Source: Lentimicrobium saccharophilum (GTDB lineage Bacteria; Bacteroidota; Bacteroidia; Bacteroidales; Lentimicrobiaceae). From it: DNA of 64,000 bases. Under the pieces are notes generated by a model. That model was not told the DNA's origin. It saw only the letters and a program-made list of their open reading frames with translations, and did no database searches. Within the stretch, counting starts at the first letter, position 1. Each line of letters begins with the position of its first letter. Both the position numbers and the translations under genes were made by a program. Of the stretch, positions 8,552 to 17,006 are shown piece by piece. The DNA lies in assembly GCF_001192835.1 (NCBI RefSeq), contig NZ_DF968182.1, positions 2,823,113 through 2,887,112 of the forward strand, read 5' to 3'.

Positions 8552-8576
8552 CCTTAAAATCGTACGCGGGAGGATT

Positions 8577-9770
8577 TTATCCCTTCAGTACTCCAAGTTC
8601 CTTACCAACTTTGGTAAAGGCTGCAATACATTTATCCAGATGCTCGCGCTTGTGGGCGGCTGAGATCTGAACGCGGATACGGGCCTGTCCTTTGGGCACA
8701 ACCGGGTAGTAGAATCCGATCACGTAAATTCCTTCGTCCAATAATTTAGCGGCCATATCCTGGCTCAGTTTGGCATCGTAAAGCATCACGGCGCAAATGG
8801 CGCTGCGGGTTGGTTTGATGTCAAATCCCGCATCCACCATCCTCTTCACGAAATAAGCGGTATTCTCGTGCAAACGATCCTGCAGTTCATTGGTTTCGGC
8901 CATCATATCAAACATTTTGATACCGGCGGAAGCAACGGTGGGCGGGATGGAATTTGAAAAGAGGTAAGGACGTGAACGCTGACGCAGCATTTCGATGATT
9001 TCCTTTTTACCGGTGGTAAATCCGCCGATGGCGCCGCCAAAGGCCTTGCCCAGCGTACCGGTGATGATTTCAATCTTTCCGCGGATGTTGAAAAGCTCGG
9101 TTACCCCGCGACCGGTTTCGCCAACCACGCCGGCAGAGTGACATTCGTCAACCATCACCATGGCATCGTATTTCTGTGCCAGTTCGTGAATTTTGTCCAT
9201 AGGGGCGACGTTTCCGTCCATAGAGAATACGCCGTCGGTAACGATCAGCCTGAAGCGCTGGGCCTGAGCAAGTTTCAGCTGCTCTTCCAGATCGGCCATA
9301 TCGGCGTTGGCATAACGGTAGCGCTGTGCCTTGCAGAGCCGAACGCCGTCGATGATGGATGCGTGGTTCAGGGAATCAGAAATAATGGCATCCTCTTCAC
9401 CGAGAAGGGGTTCAAACACACCACCGTTGGCATCGAAGCAGGCTGCATACAGAATGGTATCTTCCGTGCCGAAAAATTCGGCAATCTTGGCTTCCAGCCT
9501 TTTGTGAAGGTCCTGGGTGCCGCAGATAAAACGAACCGACGATAGTCCGTAACCGTGGGAATCGAGGGCTTCCTTGGCGGCGGCGATCAGCTTGGGATTG
9601 TTGGATAATCCGAGGTAGTTGTTTGCACAGAAGTTCAGCACTTCGGCGCCGCTGTTCACCTTGATTTCAGCTCCCTGGGGAGTGGTGATAACCCGTTCAT
9701 TCTTGTAGAGTCCGGCTTCCCGGATGTCGGCCAGTTCTTTCTGCAGATGGGCCTGAAGACGATCGTACAT
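8577..9770 (-). CDS. kbl: Glycine C-acetyltransferase (2-amino-3-ketobutyrate CoA ligase)
   Basis: The 397-residue enzyme belongs to the alpha-oxoamine synthase family of PLP enzymes and cleaves 2-amino-3-ketobutyrate with CoA into glycine and acetyl-CoA. K242 in TGTLGKAFGG should form the PLP Schiff base, D208 in MVMVDECHSAG contacts the pyridine nitrogen, and H136 in SDSLNHASIIDG stacks on the cofactor. The length and the NYLGLS N-terminal motif are typical. Its divergent neighbour is a threonine dehydrogenase, so the pair converts threonine into glycine and acetyl-CoA. The alternatives in the family (BioF, HemA) are less likely given that pairing. Confidence 0.95.
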   Translation of the reverse strand: MYDRLQAHLQKELADIREAGLYKNERVITTPQGAEIKVNSGAEVLNFCANNYLGLSNNPKLIAAAKEALDSHGYGLSSVRFICGTQDLHKRLEAKIAEFFGTEDTILYAACFDANGGVFEPLLGEEDAIISDSLNHASIIDGVRLCKAQRYRYANADMADLEEQLKLAQAQRFRLIVTDGVFSMDGNVAPMDKIHELAQKYDAMVMVDECHSAGVVGETGRGVTELFNIRGKIEIITGTLGKAFGGAIGGFTTGKKEIIEMLRQRSRPYLFSNSIPPTVASAGIKMFDMMAETNELQDRLHENTAYFVKRMVDAGFDIKPTRSAICAVMLYDAKLSQDMAAKLLDEGIYVIGFYYPVVPKGQARIRVQISAAHKREHLDKCIAAFTKVGKELGVLKG

Positions 9771-9820
9771 AGTGTATTTTTTTAAAGTTACAGTTGATTG
9801 TTTTTGGAATAACAGTGGCG

Positions 9821-9828
9821 CAAAGATA
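9821..9828 (-). promoter_or_regulatory. -7 box of kbl
   Basis: The minus strand reads TATCTTTG, a perfect TAnnTTTG box 50 bases upstream of the kbl start. No -33 element is clear. Confidence 0.5.
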
Positions 9829-9941
9829 TCACTTTTGATTTTCAGGAAAAGGGATTTTGCAAATATTTAGCAGTGATTTTCAGCCTGTTTAAAAACAATG
9901 TGAATACCCTGAAATGCAACGATATGAAAACTGATCAAAGT

Positions 9942-9971
9942 TTTGTGATTCTGCAAATTATTGTACATTTG
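9942..9971 (+). promoter_or_regulatory. Promoter of the threonine dehydrogenase gene
   Basis: TTTG at 9942-9945 and TACATTTG at 9964-9971 are separated by 18 bases, matching the Bacteroidota -33/-7 arrangement. The leader to the ATG at 10021 would be about 45 bases. Confidence 0.65.
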
Positions 9972-10020
9972 CCGCACTTATTGTTAACCGGTTAACAAAC
10001 AAATAAACCTACTTAAACCC

Positions 10021-10983
10021 ATGAAAAACATTTTAGTTATTGGCTCGGTGGGCCAGATCGGATCAGAACTCACCCTTGAACTTCGCAAAAGATATGGCAA
10101 CGGCAATGTAGTTGCCGGATACCGCTCAACCTTACCCACCGGCGAACTGCTGGAATCGGGCCCCGCTGAGGTGGTTGACGCCACCAATGCCCAACAGATT
10201 GCTGATGTTGTTAAAAAGTATAAAATAGACACCATCTATAACCTGGCAGCCATTCTCTCGGCAGTGGGTGAAAGCAAACCCCAGGTTGCCTGGAATATCG
10301 GCATCGGCGGACTGATGAACTGCCTTGAGGTAGCCCGCGAATATGGCTGCGCCGTTTCAACCCCCAGCTCCATCGGCGCTTTCGGCGGTGGCACTCCCCT
10401 TGACAACACCCCACAGGATACCATCATGCGTCCGCAGACCATGTACGGCGTTTCAAAGGTTGCCGGTGAGCTGCTGAGCGATTACTATTTCAAACGTTTT
10501 GGCGTGGACACCCGTTCGGTCCGTTACCCGGGCATTATTTCAAACGTTACCCTGCCAGGCGGCGGCACCACCGATTACGCCGTTGAAATTTATTATGAGG
10601 CCATCAAACATAAAAAGTTCACCTGTCCGCTGGGCGCCGGCACCTTCCTCGATATGATGTACATGCCCGATGCCATCGAAGCCGCCATCGACCTGATGGA
10701 AGCCGATCCTTCAAAACTGAAGCACAGGAACTCCTTCAACGTGACCGCCATGAGCTTCGATCCGGAGATTATTGCCGCAGAAATTAAAAAGCATATTCCC
10801 GGTTTCGAAATGACCTACAATGTTGATCCCATGAAACAGGCCATCGCCAATTCGTGGCCCAACAGCATGGACGACAGTGCCGCCCGCCATGAGTGGGGCT
10901 GGAACCCGAAATGGAACCTCCGCGCCATGACCGAAGATATGCTGAAGGTGATCGGCGAGAAACATGCCAAAGGACTTATCTAA
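10021..10983 (+). CDS. tdh: L-threonine 3-dehydrogenase, short-chain (extended SDR) type
   Basis: This 320-residue NAD-dependent enzyme oxidises L-threonine to 2-amino-3-ketobutyrate, the substrate of the divergently encoded Kbl. It is the epimerase-like type rather than the zinc-dependent medium-chain type. The Rossmann motif is GSVGQIG (G8, G11, G14) and the catalytic pair is Y142 and K146 in MYGVSKVAGE, with a serine in TPSSIGAF. The segment TTDYAVEIYYEA and the C-terminal EWGWNPKW are characteristic of this dehydrogenase group. A promoter box lies about 50 bases upstream. The stop codon is followed at once by a CCGAAATC-type repeat. Confidence 0.93.
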   Translation: MKNILVIGSVGQIGSELTLELRKRYGNGNVVAGYRSTLPTGELLESGPAEVVDATNAQQIADVVKKYKIDTIYNLAAILSAVGESKPQVAWNIGIGGLMNCLEVAREYGCAVSTPSSIGAFGGGTPLDNTPQDTIMRPQTMYGVSKVAGELLSDYYFKRFGVDTRSVRYPGIISNVTLPGGGTTDYAVEIYYEAIKHKKFTCPLGAGTFLDMMYMPDAIEAAIDLMEADPSKLKHRNSFNVTAMSFDPEIIAAEIKKHIPGFEMTYNVDPMKQAIANSWPNSMDDSAARHEWGWNPKWNLRAMTEDMLKVIGEKHAKGLI

Positions 10984-11085
10984 AATTTCTGATTTCGGAT
11001 TTTTGATTTCGGATTGATAATTTCAACTTCTGATCTTTTACTTCTGACTTCCGATCCCAATTGCTTTCAGACCTAATTTCTATTG

Positions 11086-11126
11086 AGGTGACCTAACAAG
11101 TTTTCTTTTAACTTGTTAGGTCACCT
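11086..11126 (+). terminator. Perfect 17-bp hairpin, probable tdh terminator and repeat-family member
   Basis: AGGTGACCTAACAAGTT pairs with its exact complement across a seven-base loop (TTCTTTT), and four T residues follow. The stem sequence (AGGT, CTAACAAG) resembles the shorter AACAGGTT hairpins at 26935, 35364 and 37820, so this may be both a terminator and a copy of a dispersed family. Confidence 0.7.
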
Positions 11127-11303
11127 TTTTTACTTTGATTTTTCGGATTTTCTATTTCTTCCCGTCAGCTATCGTGACCAATATCCATCGAGGTGAACTG
11201 ACAAGTTTTCTATTTTAGTTGATCAGGTCTTTTTTTATCGACTCCGGGTTTTCAGATCCGCAGATAGCATCTGCAAACAGCGGAGGCTGTCATTTTTTTA
11301 ATG

Positions 11304-11311
11304 TAATTTTG
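11304..11311 (+). promoter_or_regulatory. -7 box of mnmA
   Basis: TAATTTTG is a perfect TAnnTTTG box 43 bases ahead of the mnmA ATG. The two CCGAAATC units therefore lie within the predicted 5' leader. Confidence 0.5.
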
Positions 11312-11354
11312 CAAACGCTGAGAAATCAGGCAATCCGAAATCCGAAATCACTTC

Positions 11355-12425
11355 ATGCAAATCGCCGCCCTCGTATCCGGCGGAGTCGACAGCTCCGTAA
11401 TGCTCCACCTGCTGAAAGAGCAGGGTTATGAGCCTGTGATCTTTTATATCCTTATCGGGATGAAGGACAAGGAAGGCTTTCTGGACTGCCCTTCGGAAGA
11501 GGATATTGAAATCACCACCTGGCTTTCGAAAAAATACGGGCTGCGCATGGAAGTGGTGACCCTGCAGGAAGAGTACTGGAACAGCGTGGTAGCCTATACG
11601 ATTGATTCCGTAAAGAAAGGACTGACGCCCAACCCGGATGTGATGTGCAACCGCATGATCAAATTCGGCAGTTTCAACGATAAATACGGCAAAGACTTCG
11701 ATGCGATTGCCACGGGGCATTACGCTTCAACCCAGTTCAGGGATGGCATCAAGTACCTGGCAACTGCAAAAGATAAGTTCAAGGACCAGACCGATTTCCT
11801 GGCCCAGATTACCTATGCGCAGCTGCAGAAACTGATGTTTCCGATTGGCGGGCTGCCTAAATCCGAGGTTCGCAGGATTGCCGCTGAAGCCCGGCTGCCC
11901 AGCGCCGGCCGCAAGGACAGTCAGGGCATTTGTTTCCTGGGAAAGGTGAACTACAACGATTTTATCCGGAAGTATGTGGGTGAAAAGGAAGGAAATATCG
12001 TGGAGCTGGAGACCGGGAAAATCCTGGGCAAACACAAAGGGTACTGGTTTCATACCATCGGACAGCGCAAGGGGCTGGGGCTAAGCCAAGGCCCCTGGTT
12101 TGTGGTGAAAAAGGATACGGAAGAAAACGTGGTTTACGTCTCGAACGGTTACGACCCCCTGACCCAGTACCGCAACAGCATTCAGCTTAAGGGATTCCAT
12201 TTTATCTCGGGCAACCCCTGGCATGATTTGAGCCGGCCCGCGGATATTACCTTCAAGATCCGCCACACGCCCGAATTTAACAAGGGTAGACTGGTATTTA
12301 CCGGAAGCGGGGCCGTTATAGAATCGGAAGTACCCGTTTCGGGGGTGGCCGCCGGACAGTTTGGCGTGGTTTACGATGCTGCGGGCGAACTCTGTTACGG
12401 CAGCGGGGAAATTGACTGGCAATAA
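11355..12425 (+). CDS. mnmA: tRNA-specific 2-thiouridylase
   Basis: The 356-residue enzyme puts sulfur on uridine 34 of tRNA-Lys, -Glu and -Gln, using ATP to adenylate the base and a relayed persulfide. The PP-loop SGGVDSS starts at residue 8. The two catalytic cysteines are C98 in NPDVMCNR and C193 in [15 protein letters not shown] and the IGQRKGLG segment are also standard. Compared with the E. coli enzyme it has a distinct [19 protein letters not shown] segment after the second strand, as other Bacteroidota copies do. The start at 11355 is fixed by the conserved N-terminal strand. Confidence 0.94.
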   Translation: MQIAALVSGGVDSSVMLHLLKEQGYEPVIFYILIGMKDKEGFLDCPSEEDIEITTWLSKKYGLRMEVVTLQEEYWNSVVAYTIDSVKKGLTPNPDVMCNRMIKFGSFNDKYGKDFDAIATGHYASTQFRDGIKYLATAKDKFKDQTDFLAQITYAQLQKLMFPIGGLPKSEVRRIAAEARLPSAGRKDSQGICFLGKVNYNDFIRKYVGEKEGNIVELETGKILGKHKGYWFHTIGQRKGLGLSQGPWFVVKKDTEENVVYVSNGYDPLTQYRNSIQLKGFHFISGNPWHDLSRPADITFKIRHTPEFNKGRLVFTGSGAVIESEVPVSGVAAGQFGVVYDAAGELCYGSGEIDWQ

Positions 12426-12489
12426 ACACAGCTGATTTTACATTTTTTTAACCCTGCGATAATTCAAGATTAATATCAATGTATTATTC

Positions 12490-13287
12490 TTGCAATCAAG
12501 TAAAAAAATATTGCAGGAAAAACATTACAAAACCATTGTTGTATCTGATGTGCACCTGGGAACAAAGAACTCCGGGGCAAGGCAACTGGTAAGATTTCTG
12601 AAAAAAAACAGCTGCGATACGCTCATCCTTAACGGAGACATTATTGATGGCTGGCGGCTGAAACGTTCAGGAAAATGGCAGAAAAAGCACAGCCGATTTT
12701 TCAGGCTGATTATCAACATTCTGGATCAAAAAAAAACAAGGATTATATATATCCGGGGGAATCATGATGATTTCCTGGATCAATTCATCCCTTTCACCTC
12801 CGGAAAATTCTCAATTGTGAAGGATTATATCCTCGAATCCGGCAACATGCGTTATTACGTTTGTCATGGTGACATTTTTGACCTGTTTACAAGCCGGCTG
12901 CGTTTTGTGGCAAAGCTTGGAGACACAGGCTATACTTTCCTCCTCTGGTTGAACCGCCGGATCAACAGATACCGGATCCACAAAGGCAAACCTTACTATT
13001 CCTTTTCTCAGGCTGTGAAACACAAAGTTAAAAGCGCAGTTTCATTTATCAGCAATTTCGAAAATGAAATGTGCAGGATAGCCCGCTATAATATGTGCCA
13101 TGGAATCATCTGCGGGCACATCCACCAGCCTGCCAACAAAATGATTGACCATATCCATTATATGAACTCCGGGGACTGGGTTGAGAGTATGACTGCCCTG
13201 ACAGAGGATTATCAAGGCAAGTGGGAAGTATATTATTATATTGAAAGTACGCCTGATTTAAGCAATGTAGTATTCCCTGAAAATTGA
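12490..13287 (+). CDS. UDP-2,3-diacylglucosamine diphosphatase-like metallophosphoesterase
   Basis: About 265 residues of the calcineurin-like phosphoesterase fold, nearest in motifs to the LpxH/LpxH2-type enzymes of lipid A synthesis. The metal-binding blocks are in order: SDVHLG (D20, H22), LNGDIIDGW, RGNHDDF, CHGDIFD and CGHIHQPA. No ATG opens the frame: it starts with TTG at 12490 or TTG at 12511, both ahead of the first strand (TIVVSDVH). A one-mismatch -7 box (TATTCTTG, 12485-12492) overlaps the first TTG and would favour the second. Many Bacteroidota carry several such paralogues, so the true substrate is not certain. Confidence 0.85.
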   Translation: MQSSKKILQEKHYKTIVVSDVHLGTKNSGARQLVRFLKKNSCDTLILNGDIIDGWRLKRSGKWQKKHSRFFRLIINILDQKKTRIIYIRGNHDDFLDQFIPFTSGKFSIVKDYILESGNMRYYVCHGDIFDLFTSRLRFVAKLGDTGYTFLLWLNRRINRYRIHKGKPYYSFSQAVKHKVKSAVSFISNFENEMCRIARYNMCHGIICGHIHQPANKMIDHIHYMNSGDWVESMTALTEDYQGKWEVYYYIESTPDLSNVVFPEN

Positions 13288-13778
13288 AACCCATTATATA
13301 CTTTTTAAATCGAATATTTCTACATGGCCGAGAATCTCTCAAAAGAACATGATTATTCGCCCGGGGGTTTTCAACAACAACGGGCCTTCAAATCCATTCA
13401 AATACAAACATAATTAGCTGGCTATACAGCATTACAAAATAAAAAAATGCTGTGACTGGTAATTAATCCTTATATCAATGGATTAATTACAGGATATATC
13501 CCGAAATTTCTCTCCTAAGACTTCCAACCAACAGCAAAGTTATTTCAAAAAAATTGGATTTAAACAACAATGCTGAACCTCTCTGTTATTGGAATTTCAT
13601 TCATAAATACAGGCCGCTTCTTTAGATCAAGTTTAAATAACAATCTGCTCTTGCCACAGGGCGATTGATTCGGTATTTTTGTTTTGCTGAAAGCGATACT
13701 CAACTGATTCACTACTATTCCGGGCTGCCAGGCATTACTTATATCACGCAAATCCATTAACCTAACAAAAATAACATT
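13288..13778. other. Spacer with no recognisable gene
   Basis: This 490-base AT-rich stretch separates the phosphoesterase from the zinc-ribbon operon. I see no convincing gene: a 65-codon minus-strand frame at 13560-13757 lacks family features. The promoter of the zinc-ribbon operon is expected near its end, but no clean TAnnTTTG box was found. Confidence 0.6.
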
Positions 13779-14567
13779 ATGAAATTCTGTACAAGTTGTG
13801 GTAGTGAACTTCGCGAGGGCGTGAAATTCTGTCCCTCATGCGGCAAACCGATCCAGGCTGAGAGCCAGCCTCAATCCCCGGTCAACCAGCCCGTAACCCC
13901 GCCTCCCCCTCCGGTTTATCAGGCGCCTCAGCCGGCTTATGAAGAACCTGTTTACGGAACAACGAAACATACAAACCTTATTCAAAGGGTGATCAACATC
14001 ATTATCAAGCCCAAAGAAGAATGGAGGGTAATTGCTTCGGAAAAGCCTGACACCACAAAGTTGCTGGTTGGTTACGCCCTGATCCTGGCTGCCATCCCGG
14101 CAATTGCTTCCTTTATCAAATTCGGGGTAATCGGGGTAACTTACTGGGGATATACCTCGCGCAGCATTGCCGGCGGCATTCAGTACGGACTTGTTCAGTT
14201 GCTCTCGGCCCTGATCGGCGTGTACATTCTTGCCTGGATCATTGATCTGCTTGCACCGTCCTTTGACTCAAAAAAAGATTTCGGAAGATCATTGCAACTG
14301 GCTGTATATTCCACAACGCCTCAATGGCTGGCCGGTATCCTTTTAATCCTGGGTACAAGTATGAGCATATTGGTACTGCTTATCGGACTATATGCCATTT
14401 ACCTGCTGGCGGTTGGAATGCCGGTTCTTAAGGAGACCCCGAAAGAAAAAGTTGTGGGATATGTTGTTGTAACCATCATCGCCATGATTGTGCTGACATT
14501 TGTTGTCGCGCTGATTATCGGAGCTATTGTCGGCCTGTTCTTTGGCGCCAAAATGATGGGTATGTAA
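13779..14567 (+). CDS. Zinc-ribbon plus Yip1-domain membrane protein
   Basis: This 262-residue protein begins with a four-cysteine zinc ribbon (CTSCGSELREGVKFCPSCG, residues about 4-22). A Pro/Gln-rich linker of about 40 residues follows, then a Yip1-type membrane domain with roughly five spans (LLVGYALILAAIPAIASFI, YGLVQLLSALIGVYILAWII, LAGILLILGTSMSILVLLIG and two more). The segment IIIKPKEEWRVIASE before the first span is typical of bacterial Yip1 proteins. The ribbon should be cytoplasmic. It is the first of four co-directional genes, three of which carry a similar N-terminal ribbon. The function is unknown. Confidence 0.82.
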   Translation: MKFCTSCGSELREGVKFCPSCGKPIQAESQPQSPVNQPVTPPPPPVYQAPQPAYEEPVYGTTKHTNLIQRVINIIIKPKEEWRVIASEKPDTTKLLVGYALILAAIPAIASFIKFGVIGVTYWGYTSRSIAGGIQYGLVQLLSALIGVYILAWIIDLLAPSFDSKKDFGRSLQLAVYSTTPQWLAGILLILGTSMSILVLLIGLYAIYLLAVGMPVLKETPKEKVVGYVVVTIIAMIVLTFVVALIIGAIVGLFFGAKMMGM

Positions 14568-14601
14568 CCCAGCTTAAAAAAGTTCATTAAACTGCCACAC
14601 C

Positions 14602-16248
14602 ATGAAATACTGCCCTCAGTGCGGAACCGGTTTTGAACCGGGCGCACGCTTCTGCAACGAATGCGGATTTGACAAACAGAGTCTTGAAACTGAAATAGCC
14701 GGAGCAGCATCCGCAGATCAATCTGATAAGCCCCGGCCGCAGCATCAGCAACTTTGTCCGAAATGCGCCGCTCCTTTGCCGGCTGAAGACCGGTTTTGCG
14801 CTGAGTGTGGCTTCGATAAACAGGCTGCGGCAGCAGCCGGAATAACGGCAACTGATTTCCCGGAAGAAACGCCACAGGAACCTGAAAAGCCGGCAAAAAC
14901 ATGCCCTGAATGTGCCGCCCTGCTTACCGATGAAGAACGGTTTTGTCCGCAATGCGGATTCGATACAGCAATGGCGGCGGCAGGTGGAGAAACGCCGGCG
15001 GATGCCGGATCTGCAGAGGTAATTGCTGACGCGGTTTCAAATGAACAGCCGGTGGAAGAGCCTGTTGCTGAATCTGTTACACCAGAACCTGTTTGCCCGC
15101 AATGCGGAGGTCCGTTGGCTTATGAAGAGCGCTTTTGCCCCGGATGCGGCTTCGACACCTCAGCAACCCCAAAAGAGCCGGCAATAATTACACCTCCGGC
15201 AGCACCGGAAGCGCCTCCTGAACCGCCTGCTCCCGTTGAACAGCAGGCCGACGGACAGTATTGCCCCAACTGCGGCGCATTTGTGGTATCAGGCGACCTT
15301 TTCTGCCAGGATTGCGGATACAGAATGACCGATATGGTTGCAGCCGCCACGGGCGAAGAAGTGAAACACGAAACCCAACTGCCTCCCCCGGTGGTTCCGG
15401 TTGTTGAAAAAACGGTTCACACCCCTCCGGTCGCTGCCCAGGCTCCGCCTCCGGCTGCCTTACCACCACAGCCTGTGGTATCAGAAGCCCGAAAACCTCA
15501 AAAAAGCAGGAAAGGAATCCTGATTGCCTTACTGGCGCTATTGGGCTTAGCGGTGTTGGGCGCAGGCGGGTGGTACGCTTATCAGCATTTCTTCAGCGGG
15601 ACAAAAACAGAAGTAGCGGAAGTAATCCCTGCAGAAACAGTGCCGGAGCTTCCTGTAACTGAGCCGGAAATAATCCTGCCGGCAGAAGATTCGGCAAGCA
15701 CTGAAATTGCTGAAGAGGTGCCGGTGGTAAAAGAACCTGAAAAAAAAGCCCCCAAACCGAAAAAGACGACGCCCAAAAAGCCGGCGGAAGCTCCGAAGCA
15801 ACAACCCGCTCAGGAAGAGCCGGTGAAAAAAAACGAACCCCTGACCGTGGTAATGAAAAACACCACCACGTCCAAATCGCCGAGAACGCTTTACAACACC
15901 TTCAATACCGAACCGGTAAAGGGCAACCCTCCTTTTGCCAATAAGGTTAAGTTTGACAAGGCCATGGTTGTGACAAGGATTATCACTTTTCACTATAATG
16001 AAGGAAACGGGGCGCCCGCAGGCACCATCACCCTCGAAGGCCGTAAAAAAGAGACCGGCGGTCCATGGCAGGCACGGAATGCGCCCGGCAGCGACGGGAC
16101 ACCCAACGAAAAATGGATCTGCGAACCCAATGCACGAATGGAAGCAGGCACTTACAAGGTGGTAGTTTCGGATGATAAATCCTGGTCTTTCAACACAAAA
16201 TCAGGCCGTAAGGGAATGGTGATTATTGAAGGTTACGAAGCAGACTGA
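14602..16248 (+). CDS. Protein with five tandem zinc ribbons and one membrane span
   Basis: The 548-residue protein carries five CxxC...FCxxCG ribbons, beginning at about residues 3, 53, 101, 157 and 220 (for example CPQCGTGFEPGARFCNECG). They are separated by Ala/Glu/Pro-rich spacers. A single membrane span (GILIALLALLGLAVLGAGGWYA) lies near residues 302-323. Beyond it come a Glu/Pro/Lys-rich linker (KKAPKPKKTTPKKPAEAPK) and a globular C-terminal domain of about 120 residues. Topology by the positive-inside rule puts the ribbons in the cytoplasm and the C-terminal domain outside. I do not recognise the last domain. It sits 34 bases after the Yip1 gene and seven before the next gene. Confidence 0.8.
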   Translation: MKYCPQCGTGFEPGARFCNECGFDKQSLETEIAGAASADQSDKPRPQHQQLCPKCAAPLPAEDRFCAECGFDKQAAAAAGITATDFPEETPQEPEKPAKTCPECAALLTDEERFCPQCGFDTAMAAAGGETPADAGSAEVIADAVSNEQPVEEPVAESVTPEPVCPQCGGPLAYEERFCPGCGFDTSATPKEPAIITPPAAPEAPPEPPAPVEQQADGQYCPNCGAFVVSGDLFCQDCGYRMTDMVAAATGEEVKHETQLPPPVVPVVEKTVHTPPVAAQAPPPAALPPQPVVSEARKPQKSRKGILIALLALLGLAVLGAGGWYAYQHFFSGTKTEVAEVIPAETVPELPVTEPEIILPAEDSASTEIAEEVPVVKEPEKKAPKPKKTTPKKPAEAPKQQPAQEEPVKKNEPLTVVMKNTTTSKSPRTLYNTFNTEPVKGNPPFANKVKFDKAMVVTRIITFHYNEGNGAPAGTITLEGRKKETGGPWQARNAPGSDGTPNEKWICEPNARMEAGTYKVVVSDDKSWSFNTKSGRKGMVIIEGYEAD

Positions 16249-16255
16249 CCCGGTG

Positions 16256-16972
16256 ATGGAAAAACCGCAGAACAAACAATGGAATGTAGTAAAAACGTGG
16301 ATCATCCTCACGGTATTGTTCCTTTTCGGGTGCTTTACCCCGGCATTGTCCGGCATCGACGGGATGAACGGCGGATTTGCCATCATCACCATTTGTGGTT
16401 TTCTGGTGATTTGCGGAATCATCGTGATAGCAGTTTATCTGAAACGCGCCCGGCAACTTGACAGGATGATCAGCGACGATCAGAATCTGGCCAGATGGGA
16501 GATCGATAAACCGCTCTGGGATAGATACATTGAACTTGATTTTTCCGAAGATAAGTCAATCAGCAAAGGAACTTTTATACTGATTTCCGTGATATCAGTC
16601 GTAATCGGAATAGCTCTGAGTCTTCTTGCCGGAGATATCCTTATGCTCTATATATGTCTGGGAATCATTGCTATATTGATAATTCCGGCCTTTACTTTTC
16701 CCTGGTTCAGAAAAAGAAATAAACTTAAGAGCCCTGCATTGGTCATTATTTCCGAATACTCGGTTTATGTAGGCGGGGCTTATAACAACTGGAATATGCT
16801 CGGTTCAAAACTCGACGGTATTTCGCTGGACAAAACGGATAAACTGCTTCTCATGCGCTTCAATATGAGTTATCCTGCGCGGACCGGAATTGAGCATTAT
16901 GAAATAAGGGTGCCTGTCCCTGAAGACCGGGAGGAAGAAGCCAGCCGCATCCGGGAACATTTCGGTTATTAA
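16256..16972 (+). CDS. Four-span membrane protein of the zinc-ribbon operon
   Basis: About 238 residues without a zinc ribbon. Two spans lie near the N-terminus (TWIILTVLFLFGCFTPALSG and FAIITICGFLVICGIIVIAV) and two in the middle (ILISVISVVIGIALSLLAG and ILMLYICLGIIAILIIPAFTF). A soluble C-terminal region of about 75 residues (SPALVIISEYSVYVGGAYNNW) may be a small beta-rich domain. The frame is open from 16226, inside the previous gene; the ATG at 16256, eight bases past that gene's stop, is preferred. I do not recognise a family. The tight spacing argues that it works with its ribbon-bearing neighbours. Confidence 0.75.
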   Translation: MEKPQNKQWNVVKTWIILTVLFLFGCFTPALSGIDGMNGGFAIITICGFLVICGIIVIAVYLKRARQLDRMISDDQNLARWEIDKPLWDRYIELDFSEDKSISKGTFILISVISVVIGIALSLLAGDILMLYICLGIIAILIIPAFTFPWFRKRNKLKSPALVIISEYSVYVGGAYNNWNMLGSKLDGISLDKTDKLLLMRFNMSYPARTGIEHYEIRVPVPEDREEEASRIREHFGY

Positions 16973-17006
16973 ACAGATTGATCATTAATCATAAAATCAC
17001 AGAATT

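Larger units (their letters stand above)
10984..11354 (+). repeat. Repeat-filled spacer between tdh and mnmA
   Basis: No gene is seen here. Two GATTTCGG units (10991-10998, 11005-11012) follow the tdh stop and two CCGAAATC units in the opposite orientation (11335-11342, 11342-11349) precede mnmA, so the spacer is framed by inverted copies. In between are a perfect 17-pair hairpin (11086-11126) and a degenerate copy of it at about 11190-11232 ending in seven T residues. The mnmA promoter box is at 11304-11311. Confidence 0.8.

Noticed and set aside
13560-13757. 65-codon minus-strand frame in the spacer before the zinc-ribbon operon
   Set aside because: There is no promoter box, family motif or neighbour support; composition looks random.
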